Shown here piece by piece: positions 1-11,965 of a stretch of DNA of 64,000 nt. The stretch's first letter is position 1; each line of letters opens with the position of its first letter. The notes under the pieces were generated by a model. It saw only the letters and a list, made by a program, of their open reading frames with translations. It had not been told where the DNA came from and did not search any database. The stretch lies in the NCBI GenBank assembly GCA_017164015.1, contig CP071065.1, positions 1,764,501-1,828,500 of the forward strand, in the 5' to 3' direction. The position numbers and the translations under genes are program-made. Source of the DNA: Nostoc sp. UHCC 0702 (GTDB lineage: Bacteria; Cyanobacteriota; Cyanobacteriia; Cyanobacteriales; Nostocaceae).

Positions 1-175
1 TAAAAGGGTGAATGAGTAAACATAACTTTAATTATTTTCATCCACTAACTTTTACTTCCAAACTGCTATTAACTGTATACGGAAATTTCTAATACATCTT
101 TAATATTAGCAAATTTTCTGCCTCATCATTTAATGCTTATTAAGCAGCAATCAACCATCTACGAGGATTTGAACT

Positions 176-424
176 ATGGCTGGACAAATGTGTTGGCTCC
201 CCACAAAAGGAAGTAATGGCGAAATGATTTTGCACTTAAGGACAGCGCCAAATCAACCTTGGCAACCTTACAGAAGCCATCGGGAGGCTGTACCAGACTA
301 TGATATTCCCCACGGTTCCAAGGGATGGGCGACTTATCATAAATTGCGTCAGTTAGGTTGGACTTTAATTCCAACAGCCCAAGCTAAAACCATTACATTC
401 GGACAGGAATTGAAAACTGCCTAA
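176..424 (+). CDS. Small hypothetical protein, 82 aa
   Basis: I do not recognise this family. The protein is soluble, with no signal peptide or membrane segment, and is rich in Trp, Pro and His. A GAGGA ribosome binding site at about 163-167 lies 8 bases before the ATG, and the frame closes cleanly at TAA. It lies just upstream of and codirectional with the nitrogenase C-terminal-domain gene, but 50 bp separates them and no functional link can be claimed. It is probably a real small cyanobacterial gene. Confidence 0.6.
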   Translation: MAGQMCWLPTKGSNGEMILHLRTAPNQPWQPYRSHREAVPDYDIPHGSKGWATYHKLRQLGWTLIPTAQAKTITFGQELKTA

Positions 425-475
425 CTTCTTGAAGCGATAAACCTTAATCATCTAACAAGTGTGTGGAGTGTAAAG

Positions 476-748
476 ATGTTTAGTCAAACTCAAGACATTA
501 GCTATTTTGATTTATTGGATTACCTGCGCCAAAAGCTTGACTCAATTGAAATTACTAATTCTAGAGTTGCTCGATTCTTCTGTTGGCTGATTCCATCTTC
601 TTGCCCATTTGAACGAACTATCAAAGTTTTTGAGCGAACACTATTTCATATTCCGCCATTGTGTAAGCTAAACCCACTTTATGAGCAACTCATTGGAATC
701 CGTTTTCGCTCACTTACTTACCTTGCAAGCCAAGGTAATGAAATTTAA
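476..748 (+). CDS. Mo-dependent nitrogenase C-terminal-domain protein
   Basis: The 90-aa product resembles the short Mo-nitrogenase C-terminal domain family (PF06967 type) found as stand-alone proteins in cyanobacteria. The diagnostic stretches are RQKLDSIEI, CPFERTIKVF and the run FHIPPLCKLNPLYEQL, followed by GIRFRSLTYLA. An in-frame GTG lies at 461, but a GGAG at 465-468 sits 7 bases before the ATG at 476, so 476 is the better start. The family's biochemical role is unknown; the name comes from similarity to the tail of a nitrogenase component in some species and does not show nitrogenase activity. Confidence 0.75.
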   Translation: MFSQTQDISYFDLLDYLRQKLDSIEITNSRVARFFCWLIPSSCPFERTIKVFERTLFHIPPLCKLNPLYEQLIGIRFRSLTYLASQGNEI

Positions 749-962
749 ACTCTTATAAGCTGTTCCACATTTAACTTGCATATAATGGGCGGGCAAGATG
801 CCCACCCCACAAGAATTTCAAAAATTTAGTTATGCAAACTAAATGTGCTTTATCTTATCATGTTCGGTTAAAGATTTATCATTAAGACGGCAGGGGAGAG
901 GGGGATGTGGTTCGACTTCGCGGTAGTTGAGCGTAGTCGAAACTCACCAACCGGGGGATGAG

Positions 963-1106
963 GGAGAAATAACTAACTCCAAACTCCAAACTCCAAACTC
1001 CAAACTCCAAACTCCAAACTCCTAACTCCAAACTCCAAACTCCTAACTCCAAACTCCAAACTCCAAACTCCTAACTCCTAACTCCTAACTCCTAACTCCT
1101 AACTCT
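963..1106. repeat. 7-bp tandem repeat, AACTCCA/AACTCCT type
   Basis: About twenty head-to-tail heptamers AACTCCA or AACTCCT fill the space downstream of the hydrolase gene. The order of the two variants is irregular. The preceding stretch (about 780-960) has no gene. It holds dispersed repeat pieces, including the palindromic unit TTCGACTTCGCGGTAGTTGA at 911, which recurs at about 18,559. Confidence 0.9.
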
Positions 1107-1115
1107 TTATAGGAG

Positions 1116-2900
1116 TTAAATAAAAATTGTGACATGCAGCAGTGCAACACCAACATCTAACATCCAAAAACCAAAATTAAGTATAGAGTTAGGGATTTTT
1201 AGTTTAAAGGATTTCGGTTTGTTGAAGTCAGTATCAAGCGCTTGTGCTAGTTCGGTTGTACTTAGGGACTGGACAAGACTTAAACCAAGGGACTGACTAG
1301 AAATGGTTTTAGCATAAGCAGCATTGAGGTAAGGTCTATATTGTGACTTTCCCGCAACATAAGTTTGGAAGAAAGGCAAACTCAAAACATTCATGTATAG
1401 ACGCGCTTGGGAAGCATTACCAACTACATCGGCTGGTAATGACACTTGTTGGCTTGTAGGGTTACTGTTGCCTATGGTGGAAAAGTGAGTTCCACCTAAA
1501 AGCATGACAAGATACTTTGGTGAATTCCCGAACCATGAGAAAGGCAGAATTTGCTCGTATAAAGCTGGTGCAACAGTATCGTCACTACTACCAACGACCA
1601 TTACAGGAGTTTTGATTTGGCTTAAGCCGACTTTGCCGAAAATAGAACTTGTAACTGGGTTAACTGCGATCGCAGCTTTTACTCTTTCATCCCGTAAGTT
1701 ATACTCAGTACTAAACTTGCTGCTATTCAAAGCCAAAGCACTACATTGAAATAGTAAAGACATATTCCAGGTTTTATGTAGCGCCTGTGGTTTACAGTCT
1801 TGTTTGAGTTGCTCAAAGTTAATCTTAGCGCCAGCCAAAGCTAAGGCTGTGTAGCCGCCTAAAGATTGACCATAGACACCAACTTGTTGCAGATTTAGCC
1901 GACCTTTAAACCGTGAATCAGACTGATTACTCTTCTCTAGTTGATTCAATACATATTTGACATCTAGAGGTCTGTCTTTAAATTCATCAGGTTCTACTAC
2001 TTCATCAGTGTGTCCATTCAAGGATAGTTGCAATTGTTTGGCATCACTACCTGGATGATTGGGCACAACTACAGCAAATCCGTAAGAAGCTAGATGAGTG
2101 GCTAAATATTGAAAGTTACTGCTGTCTAGACCTAGACCGTGAGAAATCACAATTACAGGTGCAGAATAGACATTGGGAAGATAAACATCGGTTAATAAAA
2201 GTCGGTTGCGTGTCGAGTCGAAAAACTTCAAAATATATTTTTGCGACTTAAAGTTTCCTTGACCCCGTAATTCTGGTAACTCTGAAGATATATGCTGAGG
2301 AATGTTAGCAGCTTCTATATTAGACTTTTTGGCCACAGTAGCGATCGCTTGCTGGGTTTCATTGACTACTTTCTCTAGTTCTCCAGCGATGGCGAAACTA
2401 TGTGCTAAATCAATCTGGATGCTGCTGCTGGGATACTTGCGTAACAAATTTAATAACGTTAAACCTCCCGGTTCAGCAGAGGCGGAAATTAGCGCCGACC
2501 GTAAGGCATCAAATTCAGGTTTTGGTTGACGAAATTTAGTTTTAATCGCTTCTCCTAAACGGTGTACTAGAGTTTCTCCTTGAGGTGTATGGAGAAATTG
2601 AGAAGCTACTACCGGACTGACTTTTACACGAGTCAGTAAAACCTGTTGTAATTCCTGAAACTTTTGTGGTGGCAAATATTTTTGATAAACTGCCAATTCA
2701 TGATCAAGTGTGCCCTTTTCAGCATAGTTTTCTAAAGCAGCAACTGAAATGGACATTTCTATTGCTGAATAAGAAGCATAAATTCGCTCTGCTGCCATTG
2801 CAGAATTACTAATTCCAAAAGTTGGCAGCAGCATTGAAAGAACCAGCAAGAGCGAGTTTTTTCTCAGGGTGCTAGTCCAATTACTAAACAAACTATTCAT
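1116..2900 (-). CDS. Alpha/beta hydrolase with DUF1400-type N-terminus
   Basis: This 594-aa protein has a signal peptide (hydrophobic residues about 16-36 ending SAMA) and is probably exported or periplasmic. Residues about 37-130 match the cyanobacterial DUF1400 region (ERIYASYSAIEMSISVAAL). The second half is an alpha/beta-hydrolase fold: an oxyanion-region HGLGLDSSNF, a nucleophile elbow GQSLGG, an acid region VVGSSDDTVAP, and a candidate catalytic His in LLGGTHFS. It resembles secreted lipases, dienelactone hydrolases or PAF-acetylhydrolases, but the substrate is unknown. The final 25 residues are hydrophobic and border the heptamer repeat, so the C-terminus may have drifted. Confidence 0.85.
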   Translation of the reverse strand: MNSLFSNWTSTLRKNSLLLVLSMLLPTFGISNSAMAAERIYASYSAIEMSISVAALENYAEKGTLDHELAVYQKYLPPQKFQELQQVLLTRVKVSPVVASQFLHTPQGETLVHRLGEAIKTKFRQPKPEFDALRSALISASAEPGGLTLLNLLRKYPSSSIQIDLAHSFAIAGELEKVVNETQQAIATVAKKSNIEAANIPQHISSELPELRGQGNFKSQKYILKFFDSTRNRLLLTDVYLPNVYSAPVIVISHGLGLDSSNFQYLATHLASYGFAVVVPNHPGSDAKQLQLSLNGHTDEVVEPDEFKDRPLDVKYVLNQLEKSNQSDSRFKGRLNLQQVGVYGQSLGGYTALALAGAKINFEQLKQDCKPQALHKTWNMSLLFQCSALALNSSKFSTEYNLRDERVKAAIAVNPVTSSIFGKVGLSQIKTPVMVVGSSDDTVAPALYEQILPFSWFGNSPKYLVMLLGGTHFSTIGNSNPTSQQVSLPADVVGNASQARLYMNVLSLPFFQTYVAGKSQYRPYLNAAYAKTISSQSLGLSLVQSLSTTELAQALDTDFNKPKSFKLKIPNSILNFGFWMLDVGVALLHVTIFI

Positions 2901-3225
2901 CGCTCAACTGTTTCGGTGATGTTGTTTCACGAGGCGTTGGCTTTGGTAGTTATTCAGACACCCTAGTTTACTTAATATTATTCGCCTCAATGGTTATGGA
3001 TTTTCTTGATTTTTTTCTCTTGAATCAAAGGTGAAAATTTAAATTTGATAGAGAAGCGCACATAGAAAAAGTATCCACCTAACAAGAGATTTATTTCCAT
3101 GTGTTGCACTTACGGTAAAATCATAACAAATGAAAAATTGCCCTGCCTCAGTAGCTATTATGTAACTTTAAATATGTAATTATTTATGATTTTCTAGCCA
3201 CGTAATAACTATGAAAATCTCTATG
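2901..3225. other. Intergenic, no gene seen
   Basis: This AT-rich spacer separates two minus-strand genes. It should contain the promoter of the hydrolase gene, but I cannot point to convincing -35/-10 boxes. No repeat of the 7-bp type is present. Confidence 0.5.
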
Positions 3226-4152
3226 TTAATTATGATTTTTCCAGGCGATCGCTACTGAACCACCTACTACTAAACATGCTCCTAAAATTGCCATTATTGT
3301 CAGGTGTTCTCCTTTGAGCATAGAAGGTGCAATTACTGATAAAAGCTCAACTGATAGGATTGTCACAATGGGTGCTAAAGCTATGACTGCACTTACTTTT
3401 GATGCCTCCCAATGTTCTAATGATTCTGCAAAAGCACCATAAGCGATGAGAGTATTAAAAGCACAAAAAATTAGTATTAGTAAATGCATAGTATCTAATG
3501 TAAAAATTGTTTTTACACTAGTAAAGGGAGTGAATAATAAAGCACATACTGCATAAATAACCAACATGATGTGAGCAGAAGATAAAGATTGCAACAATTG
3601 CTTTTGTGCCAAAGCATAAACAGCCCATGCAGCAGAAGCTAGCGCAATCAAACCACTGCCAAAAAGATATATAGTACGACTTGTAAGTAAATTAGTTATT
3701 TGTTCATTAAAAAACAAAACATAACCAAAAATTAGCACAATGACGCCAAGCCATTGATATAGCGTATAACGTTCCTTAAAAACAACTAAACCTCCTAAAC
3801 CTAATAATAGAGTTGATAATTGAATGACAACTTCAGCGTTAGCAGGTGTTGTTAACGCTAAACCTTGTATAAACAAGAAGTAATTCATCGCTAACATGAA
3901 AATAGCGATCGCTAATAGTTTCCCAGAAGCAGAACGCAATTGTTCTAACTTTGGTAATTGACCGCGCACCCCTAAATACACAGCAAGCAATGCAAACGAT
4001 GTCAAAAAGCGAAACCAAATAATCGTGTAAACATCAAGCGCTTGCAGTGTTATCGTCAGTGCAATAGGTAGAATTCCCCACAATAAAACAGTCAACAGCG
4101 ATAACGCCAGCCCTAAACGCCAGCGGCCGGAACTGTGGTGCATAGTATGCAT
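3226..4152 (-). CDS. EamA/DMT-family transporter
   Basis: The 308-aa integral membrane protein has about ten hydrophobic segments arranged as two EamA repeats of five, the usual architecture and length for the drug/metabolite transporter superfamily. The first repeat includes the loop ITLQALDVYTIIWFRF and the helix LTTPANAEVVIQLSTLLLGLGG. It probably exports an amino acid, nucleobase or other small metabolite through the plasma membrane; the substrate cannot be read from the sequence. It appears monocistronic and is separated from the upstream GNAT gene by a repeat-filled gap. Confidence 0.85.
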   Translation of the reverse strand: MHTMHHSSGRWRLGLALSLLTVLLWGILPIALTITLQALDVYTIIWFRFLTSFALLAVYLGVRGQLPKLEQLRSASGKLLAIAIFMLAMNYFLFIQGLALTTPANAEVVIQLSTLLLGLGGLVVFKERYTLYQWLGVIVLIFGYVLFFNEQITNLLTSRTIYLFGSGLIALASAAWAVYALAQKQLLQSLSSAHIMLVIYAVCALLFTPFTSVKTIFTLDTMHLLILIFCAFNTLIAYGAFAESLEHWEASKVSAVIALAPIVTILSVELLSVIAPSMLKGEHLTIMAILGACLVVGGSVAIAWKNHN

Positions 4153-4195
4153 AATAAATTAATTAAAGTTTTCAGGATCAAGGGTCGAGACACCT

Positions 4196-4342
4196 CAGGG
4201 GGAGCGGGGGAGCTGGGGAGATGAGGGAGATGAGGGGGATGAGGGGGATGAGGGAGAAATTTTTACCTCAATTCCCCATTCCCAATGCCCTATGCCCTAT
4301 GCCCAATTCCCCATTCCTCATTCCCCATTCCCAATTCCCCAG
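4196..4342. repeat. G-rich and ATTCCCC-type short tandem repeats
   Basis: Two blocks adjoin here: GATGAGGGG-like units (4217-4257) and ATTCCCCATTCCC-like units (about 4268-4340). The second block lies inside the 3' end of the GNAT reading frame and codes for its last residues. Confidence 0.75.
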
Positions 4343-4966
4343 ATTAAAAGTAATTAGCCATCCAAGGAGAATTACCTGCGAATATTTGCGTGGCTTTAAA
4401 AATAGCTGCTTGTGTAGCATCGAGTTTTCCTGCAAGCTGCAAATGGTGACTTTTGCTTGCTGTTGATATAGGTTATGAAAGATTTCATGATTGCTGGCAA
4501 TTACAGATTGTAGAGTTAGTGGTTGCTCTCGCAGTTGGATACTTTGACTGTTGATTTCCCAAATGCAAAAACTACCTGCTTGCTCGTACCCTGCTTTGCG
4601 GTATAGCCGTTGAGTGGCTGGATAAAGAACAGAGATAGGTACTCCTTGATTGTAGAGTTCTTGGAGGGTGTGCTGCATTAATGCGATCGCAGCTCTACCT
4701 CCACGATATTCTGGAGCAATGCCCACTGCGGAAATTCCTGTCATTGGTACACGCTCGCCACCCCACCACTGACCCATTGAAATAATACCCAGTCCACCTA
4801 CAACTTGCTTGTCTCGATAAATAATGCGAAAGTTTTCTGAGCCGATGCGATTGATGTATCTTTCACTCTCACCCGCCCGCATGACAAAACACTGTTCAAG
4901 GATATATCCCAGTTGCTGAAGCTCTTCTGTATGTACAAAAGTACTGTACTCAAATTGAGATGCCAT
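4268..4966 (-). CDS. GNAT-family N-acetyltransferase
   Basis: The protein (232 aa) carries an N-terminal GNAT fold like that of Eis-type acetyltransferases: VVGGLGIISMGQWWGGERVPMTGISAVGIAPEYRGGRAAIALMQ includes the acetyl-CoA pyrophosphate-binding pattern (R/Q-x-x-G-x-A). The acceptor substrate is unknown. It is much shorter than full Eis proteins (about 400 aa), so the C-terminal sterol-carrier-like domain is missing. The last about 25 residues (from NLGNWEWGMRNG) are encoded by intergenic-type ATTCCCC repeats, which suggests the original stop codon was lost and the frame now runs into repeat DNA. Confidence 0.75.
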   Translation of the reverse strand: MASQFEYSTFVHTEELQQLGYILEQCFVMRAGESERYINRIGSENFRIIYRDKQVVGGLGIISMGQWWGGERVPMTGISAVGIAPEYRGGRAAIALMQHTLQELYNQGVPISVLYPATQRLYRKAGYEQAGSFCIWEINSQSIQLREQPLTLQSVIASNHEIFHNLYQQQAKVTICSLQENSMLHKQLFLKPRKYSQVILLGWLITFNLGNWEWGMRNGELGIGHRALGMGN

Positions 4967-5139
4967 ACTAATTCGTAATTGGTAATTGGTAATTCAGACC
5001 CATTTCAGAAAGACCTGATACAGCCGCTTTCCAACCCGTTATCCTGTTTTTGAATTTGGTGTCATCACTTGTATTCTTAGTAGTACAAAAAAACATCATA
5101 CTACAAAATCCAATACTTTTAGCACTTCACGCTATTGGG

Positions 5140-5272
5140 AGCAGGGTAGTAGGGGAGTAGCGGAGTAGGGGAGCAGGGGAGATAAGGGAGATGAGGGGGA
5201 GAATAACTAAACCAATGCCCAATTACCAATTCCCAATTACCAATTACCAATTACCAATTCCCAATTCCCCTA
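5140..5272. repeat. Short tandem repeats (GGGGAGTAG; CCAATTA/CCAATTC)
   Basis: The gap 4967-5276 contains no gene. It holds G-rich units at 5148-5200 and CCAATTACCAATTCC-type heptamers at 5215-5270, next to the stop codon of the GGDEF-EAL gene. A short TTGGTAATTGGTAATT block also lies just upstream of the GNAT start. Confidence 0.8.
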
Positions 5273-5276
5273 ACTC

Positions 5277-7673
5277 TTACCACTGAGGATTCGCCACAAT
5301 TAAAGCCTCTGCCGCAGATTTTTCTAAAGGCTTCGAGAAAAAATATCCCTGGCCATATTGACATTTCATTGCCCTCAGAAATGCTAGCTGTTCTGCTGTT
5401 TCTATTCCTTCGGCTGTCACATCTACACCGAGTTTTTTGGATAGGGTGACAATTGTTTCAACAATATCTAAATTACCTTTATCTATACCGTTACCACTCA
5501 CAAAAGTGCGGTCAATCTTCAACTCATTAATGGGAAAATTTTGCAGCCGACCTAATGAAGAATAGCCTGTACCGAAGTCATCAATTGCCAACTGAATTCC
5601 TAAATTTCTGAGTTGCTTGAGCATAAAAGTGGCTTTTTCGCCATTTTGCATAATTACGCTTTCTGTAATCTCTAGTTTTAAACTGTGTGCATCTAGTTCA
5701 GTTTCTTCTAGTACTTGATTGATATGCCACAACAGCTTGTTTTGACTAAATCGAGAGCTACAAAGATTAACGCTAGTGGTCAAAGGCCGCTCACCCAGAT
5801 TCGCTGAGTCGGGGGGGAAACGCTCTTGCCACTGTTTTGCCTGACGACATGCTTCATGCAGCACCCACTCATCAATTGGGATGCTTAGCCCAGCTTCTTG
5901 GGCTGTTGGCATGAATTGTTCTGGAAAAATAATCCCACGTTCTGGATGCAGCCAACGCACAAGTGCTTCAAAACCAGTTAATTTACCGGTAATGAGTGAG
6001 ACAATCGGTTGATAATAAATCCGAAACTCTTGACGTTCAATAGCTCGGCGCAAAGCAGTTTCTAATTGCAAGCGTGCTACTGCTTGAACATGCATCTCAG
6101 TGTTAAAAAGCTCATAGCGTAACTTGCCTTGTGCCTTAGCTCGATACATTGCCAGGTCGGCGTTGCGTAGAAGGTCTTCTGGTTGGTCATAACCTGTGAC
6201 GCTTAAGGCAACGCCAATACTCGCTGTGGTAAATACTTCTTGCCCACCTAGAGTGATTGGAAGTGCTAGTTTTTCTTGAATCCGCTCAACAACACGCACC
6301 ACATCGCTGACATCCTTAATCCCCTCCAGCAAGACTGTAAACTCGTCTCCTCCCAACCGTGCAGCTAGATCTATGGAACGCAAGCATTCCTTAAGTCTTT
6401 GAGCAACAGTCAGTAGTAATTGGTCGCCACATGTGTGTCCCAGACTATCGTTGATAAACTTGAAGCGGTCTAAGTCTAGAAACAGCACAGCAAATAGATA
6501 ATCTGAATGCCGCTTGGAATAATCTACCGCATGTTTGAGGCGATCCATAAATAAAGCGCGGTTGGGCAAACCTGTAAGTCCATCATGATACGCAAGGTGC
6601 AGCAGCTCTGACTCGACTCGCTTGCGTTCTGTGATTTCAATTACTAATTCCTGATTTGCTTTGGCCAGTTCTGCTGTCCGTTCGATTACACGCATTTCTA
6701 GCTCGCTATGAGCTATTCGTAGCGCTTCCTCTGTTTGCTGTAGTTTTTGATTCTTTTGTGAAAGTTTTTCGATGTAGACTGCTATTGTTTTGATCAGATT
6801 GTTAAAAGATGTTGACAATACACCAATTTCATCTGAAGTGGTGACGGGAACTTGCAGAGTAAAATCCGATGAAGAGCTGACTATCTGAGCCACTTTAGTC
6901 ACAGCTTCTATGGGTCGGGCGATCGCCCGACTGGTAGAAAAGGCCAAGACCGCGGCGAACAGAACTGAGAGCAGCATACTGATAGCAATAATCTGGTTTC
7001 GCAGATTCTCTGCTTCTAGCAAATCTTGCTTTGCTTGGTACTCTTGCTCTCGAGCTGTTTTAATGTAAGCTGTAAGTTCATATGCACGGCTGACAATTGT
7101 ACGGAATTCATTACCACTTGTAAAGTCTGTAATTAATTTCTGAGCTGCATCAGTTGATTGTGCTGATTGTGCCTCTAATATCAGCGGCTCTGCCCGATTC
7201 AACACTACTACTATCTGTTGATAGAATTTTTCTGTTGCCTGATGAGCCTTATGTAACAAAGGCTTCAAGTCTTTTGTCGCTGTGGTTTGTGACGAGGACT
7301 GTAGTTTCCAGATCAGTGTCTTAATTTCTACTGCTCGAATAGGCAGTTGTGACTTGTGTTGCTCAAATTCTGTAGGCTTTCGCAACAGAGGAACGAACTC
7401 TCTGGTCGGTAGAGTCTGAAGCATGGCAACTTGCAAGTCACTCAAAAGCCGACCTTGCTGATTAGCACTGTCTCGAATAGCACTCGCTTGTTGCTGGTAT
7501 AAATTGCCAATGGTCAACCCAACTGTTGTCCCTCCTATGGCAATGCTAAGAGCTAAAGCATAGCCACCAATAATTTTGTTTCTCAGACTGAACAAAGGCG
7601 GAACAGACGATAGCCTATTGGAAGACGGTTGTAATAGGCTAAATTCATAGGCTGAATTGGGTTGACTCTTCAC
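5277..7673 (-). CDS. Membrane GGDEF-EAL cyclic-di-GMP protein with HAMP domain
   Basis: This 798-aa protein is a putative c-di-GMP turnover enzyme. An N-terminal membrane helix (about 33-58) and a second (about 228-250) bracket an extracytoplasmic helical sensor region. HAMP (about 250-302), a coiled coil (about 303-350), GGDEF (about 355-520) and EAL (about 535-785) follow. The GGDEF motif is intact in ARLGGDEFTVLL (near residue 443). The EAL motif is intact in GFEALVRW (near 569), with IDDFGTGYSS and AEGIET also present. Both synthesis and hydrolysis are therefore possible, and which dominates cannot be told. It is monocistronic, with repeats downstream. The sensed signal is unknown. Confidence 0.93.
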   Translation of the reverse strand: MKSQPNSAYEFSLLQPSSNRLSSVPPLFSLRNKIIGGYALALSIAIGGTTVGLTIGNLYQQQASAIRDSANQQGRLLSDLQVAMLQTLPTREFVPLLRKPTEFEQHKSQLPIRAVEIKTLIWKLQSSSQTTATKDLKPLLHKAHQATEKFYQQIVVVLNRAEPLILEAQSAQSTDAAQKLITDFTSGNEFRTIVSRAYELTAYIKTAREQEYQAKQDLLEAENLRNQIIAISMLLSVLFAAVLAFSTSRAIARPIEAVTKVAQIVSSSSDFTLQVPVTTSDEIGVLSTSFNNLIKTIAVYIEKLSQKNQKLQQTEEALRIAHSELEMRVIERTAELAKANQELVIEITERKRVESELLHLAYHDGLTGLPNRALFMDRLKHAVDYSKRHSDYLFAVLFLDLDRFKFINDSLGHTCGDQLLLTVAQRLKECLRSIDLAARLGGDEFTVLLEGIKDVSDVVRVVERIQEKLALPITLGGQEVFTTASIGVALSVTGYDQPEDLLRNADLAMYRAKAQGKLRYELFNTEMHVQAVARLQLETALRRAIERQEFRIYYQPIVSLITGKLTGFEALVRWLHPERGIIFPEQFMPTAQEAGLSIPIDEWVLHEACRQAKQWQERFPPDSANLGERPLTTSVNLCSSRFSQNKLLWHINQVLEETELDAHSLKLEITESVIMQNGEKATFMLKQLRNLGIQLAIDDFGTGYSSLGRLQNFPINELKIDRTFVSGNGIDKGNLDIVETIVTLSKKLGVDVTAEGIETAEQLAFLRAMKCQYGQGYFFSKPLEKSAAEALIVANPQW

Positions 7674-8277
7674 AATACTCTGGCTTTTAGAGGAATGTTT
7701 CTACAGCAGATTACATAAACTAAACAGTATATGGCAATCGTATCTGAGTTGTGAAAATTACTTTGTTTTAACAAACGCTCAAAAATAGGCAGCGTGTTGT
7801 AGTGAGTCTAGCACTGCTCTGGGTATTCCAACCAGGGTGGCAGGTTATTTTTCCTGCGTTTCCAACTGACAACGCTAATTGTACTTAGATTGTGCTTGGA
7901 ACCTAGATTATTGATACTTTTCAAACAACCTCTAAGGATTTGTAAACTCGCTAAAAAACTTTCGTGAGCAAGCTTTGAGAAATTGAACGCCTGAACTGCC
8001 TAGAGATTGAAAGCCATACAGAGTAAAGGTTGAAGCGTCATTCAGATTTTTTACGAATCAGTTCTCAGCTCGACTTTATCCAAAATTAAGAATTTGGTTG
8101 TCCTTGTAGTGCTTGGCAACAACTTTTTACACTTCACTGATTCGATTCATCATGAAATCGAAAAAGTAAAACTACCGCCCTATACTAGGTTTCAACAAAC
8201 CGCGATCGCGTTGCTAGAAAATGGATAAAGTCCAGCTCAGGCCATTCCTCATCCCAAATCCAAAAACTAAAATGGTA
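7674..8277. other. Intergenic, no gene seen
   Basis: About 600 bp without a credible reading frame on either strand. It should carry the promoter of the GGDEF-EAL gene. One HIP1-like site (CGCGATCGCG) lies at about 8201. I see no RNA gene or inverted-repeat element. Confidence 0.5.
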
Positions 8278-8982
8278 TTAGTTCTCGACGGACTTGACAA
8301 CGGCAGGCAGTATTATATCCGGTGAACTCATCCACCACTTAATAATTCTTTCTTCTTTGACGCTACATTTTACGGCACCTCCTGCTGCTCTGAGATAGGT
8401 AATAACCTTTGGCAAAATTTGCCGTATCGTTTGGCATGTTCCTTGAGCAGTAAATATTTCTACTTCCCCAAATTTTTTTTCCATAAATACTGAATAAAAT
8501 CCCATATTTCTCAAGGAATTAATTAACCTGGGGTCTGATTCTGCTCGTGACAAGGTAATGTGGAGTTCGTCTTGACGAAATGCCCCAGGTGGAAGAGATG
8601 ACAATTGTAATTTAAAAGGAATTTCAATTTCTGGATTAAAAGGTGTTTCCTCAATCTCTATATCAACAGGAACATATTCTGCTTCTATATATCCTTCTAT
8701 ATCTTCAGAATTATCCTGCAAATAATCGATAATCGCATCAAAGCTTCCTCGAAATTCTTGGACATTCTTGGTTTTTTTGGTTAGATGCTTTTTCGGAGGA
8801 CAATGAGCAAGTCCTTCGGGATGACCTGAAAAGTCAGAATTCCAAAATTGTTGCCCTATGAGAAATTCCTCAAAAGGATTTGCAAGTGTTTGAGCATCTA
8901 TATGAATGTGGAATTCACCTAATACTGTTAACAGGTTAGATTCACGTTTAAATGTATTTTGTTGTGTTTTTGAATTCTTCAT
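8278..8982 (-). CDS. Hypothetical protein, 234 aa
   Basis: I do not recognise this family. It is soluble and acidic in the middle (residues about 75-115 are Glu/Asp-rich) with a mixed alpha/beta C-terminal half (about 130-225). It has no signal peptide or membrane segment. The phrase LAHCPPKKH is the only Cys/His-rich spot in the N-terminal half. The N-terminus mentions no recognisable motif, and the gene stands alone between two gene-free stretches. Confidence 0.65.
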   Translation of the reverse strand: MKNSKTQQNTFKRESNLLTVLGEFHIHIDAQTLANPFEEFLIGQQFWNSDFSGHPEGLAHCPPKKHLTKKTKNVQEFRGSFDAIIDYLQDNSEDIEGYIEAEYVPVDIEIEETPFNPEIEIPFKLQLSSLPPGAFRQDELHITLSRAESDPRLINSLRNMGFYSVFMEKKFGEVEIFTAQGTCQTIRQILPKVITYLRAAGGAVKCSVKEERIIKWWMSSPDIILPAVVKSVEN

Positions 8983-9465
8983 TTTGTTTAAGTAAGCCTT
9001 CTTAAGGATTGCCCTACTTTATACTCAGATTTTGGTTTTCCTAACCGTGGTTACACTTAAAGTTTTCCCCCTAACTCATTTGAACCCGTAATTTGACTGA
9101 AAAAAGATGATACTAAAATGACTGAATTGCAGGCAAATTCAGGTTTTTTTGGGTATCCCAAGTGTCAAATTAGAGAAAGCAAAAAATACTGTTTTACCAA
9201 AACATTAAAATTTTCTATAGAATTCTTTATCCTTAATGCAAGTTTGTGCGAAAATTGTATTGGTGGATTTAATTTCCAAGTTAATTTATAAAGAAATTAT
9301 TAAATTTTTGATTAATACCAACAGCACTTACGCGCTTTGTCATAAATTTTTAGTTGAGGCTGTCAATACTGACAGGATTTACGCAACTGGCACAATAAAT
9401 AAACCTGATGAAATAAGGGCGTACATCTGTACGCCCCTACAAAGTATCTGTTAGTTGCAGGCTGG
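8983..9465. other. Intergenic, dispersed repeat only
   Basis: No convincing gene. A dispersed repeat unit (GGGCGTACATCTGTACGCCCC) with dyad symmetry lies at 9418-9438, close to the ligA stop codon, and may act as a terminator. A related unit is the target of an inverted-repeat element near 55.15 kb. A short plus-strand frame here (9236-9454) runs into this repeat and is judged spurious. Confidence 0.5.
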
Positions 9466-11514
<2,049 letters not shown>

Positions 11515-11670
11515 TTAGGAATAGAGTTTAGAGACAATGAAGCCTGCATAGGCAGGCTTTGTTTGTATAGTTCCATCATAATAAGGATGAGGATAATGAA
11601 AGAGGTTGGTTAGCAATCCCTGTCATGGACTTGATATAAAAATCCAGTTACGTCAATCAGTAAATATTAA

Positions 11671-11778
11671 GTAGGGTGTGTTACGGCTATGCAAGGATTT
11701 CGGAGTTTGAGATAGTGAAGATTAGCCGTAACGCACCGAAAAAGATGGTGCGTTAAGCGTTGCTATAACGCACCCTAC
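11671..11778. repeat. Small palindromic repeat element (GTAGGGTGTGTTA ends)
   Basis: The element starts GTAGGGTGTGTTA and ends TAACGCACCCTAC, near-perfect inverted ends about 108 bp apart, with an internal repeat of the same motif (CCGTAACGCACC). The 14-base string TTACGTCAATCAGT flanks it on both sides (11,647 and 11,810), though not directly adjacent. It resembles the non-autonomous dispersed repeats of Nostoc genomes. The rest of 11,497-11,965 shows no gene. Confidence 0.65.
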
Positions 11779-11965
11779 AATTTAAGGTTTACTTTATAAA
11801 TCATCTCTTACGTCAATCAGTTTATGATTAGCACTGGATGTTTGCAGTTCGCTACACCTACAAGCGTCATTATATTTTATAAACCTTCTGTATTTATACG
11901 TTAAAATCGAAGTTACAAAGCACTATGATAAACTCAATTATTTCTTTAGTTGTTACTTTTTGTTT

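Noticed and set aside
9236..9454. 72-codon plus-strand frame downstream of ligA
   Set aside because: It ends in a dispersed palindromic repeat and has no motif.
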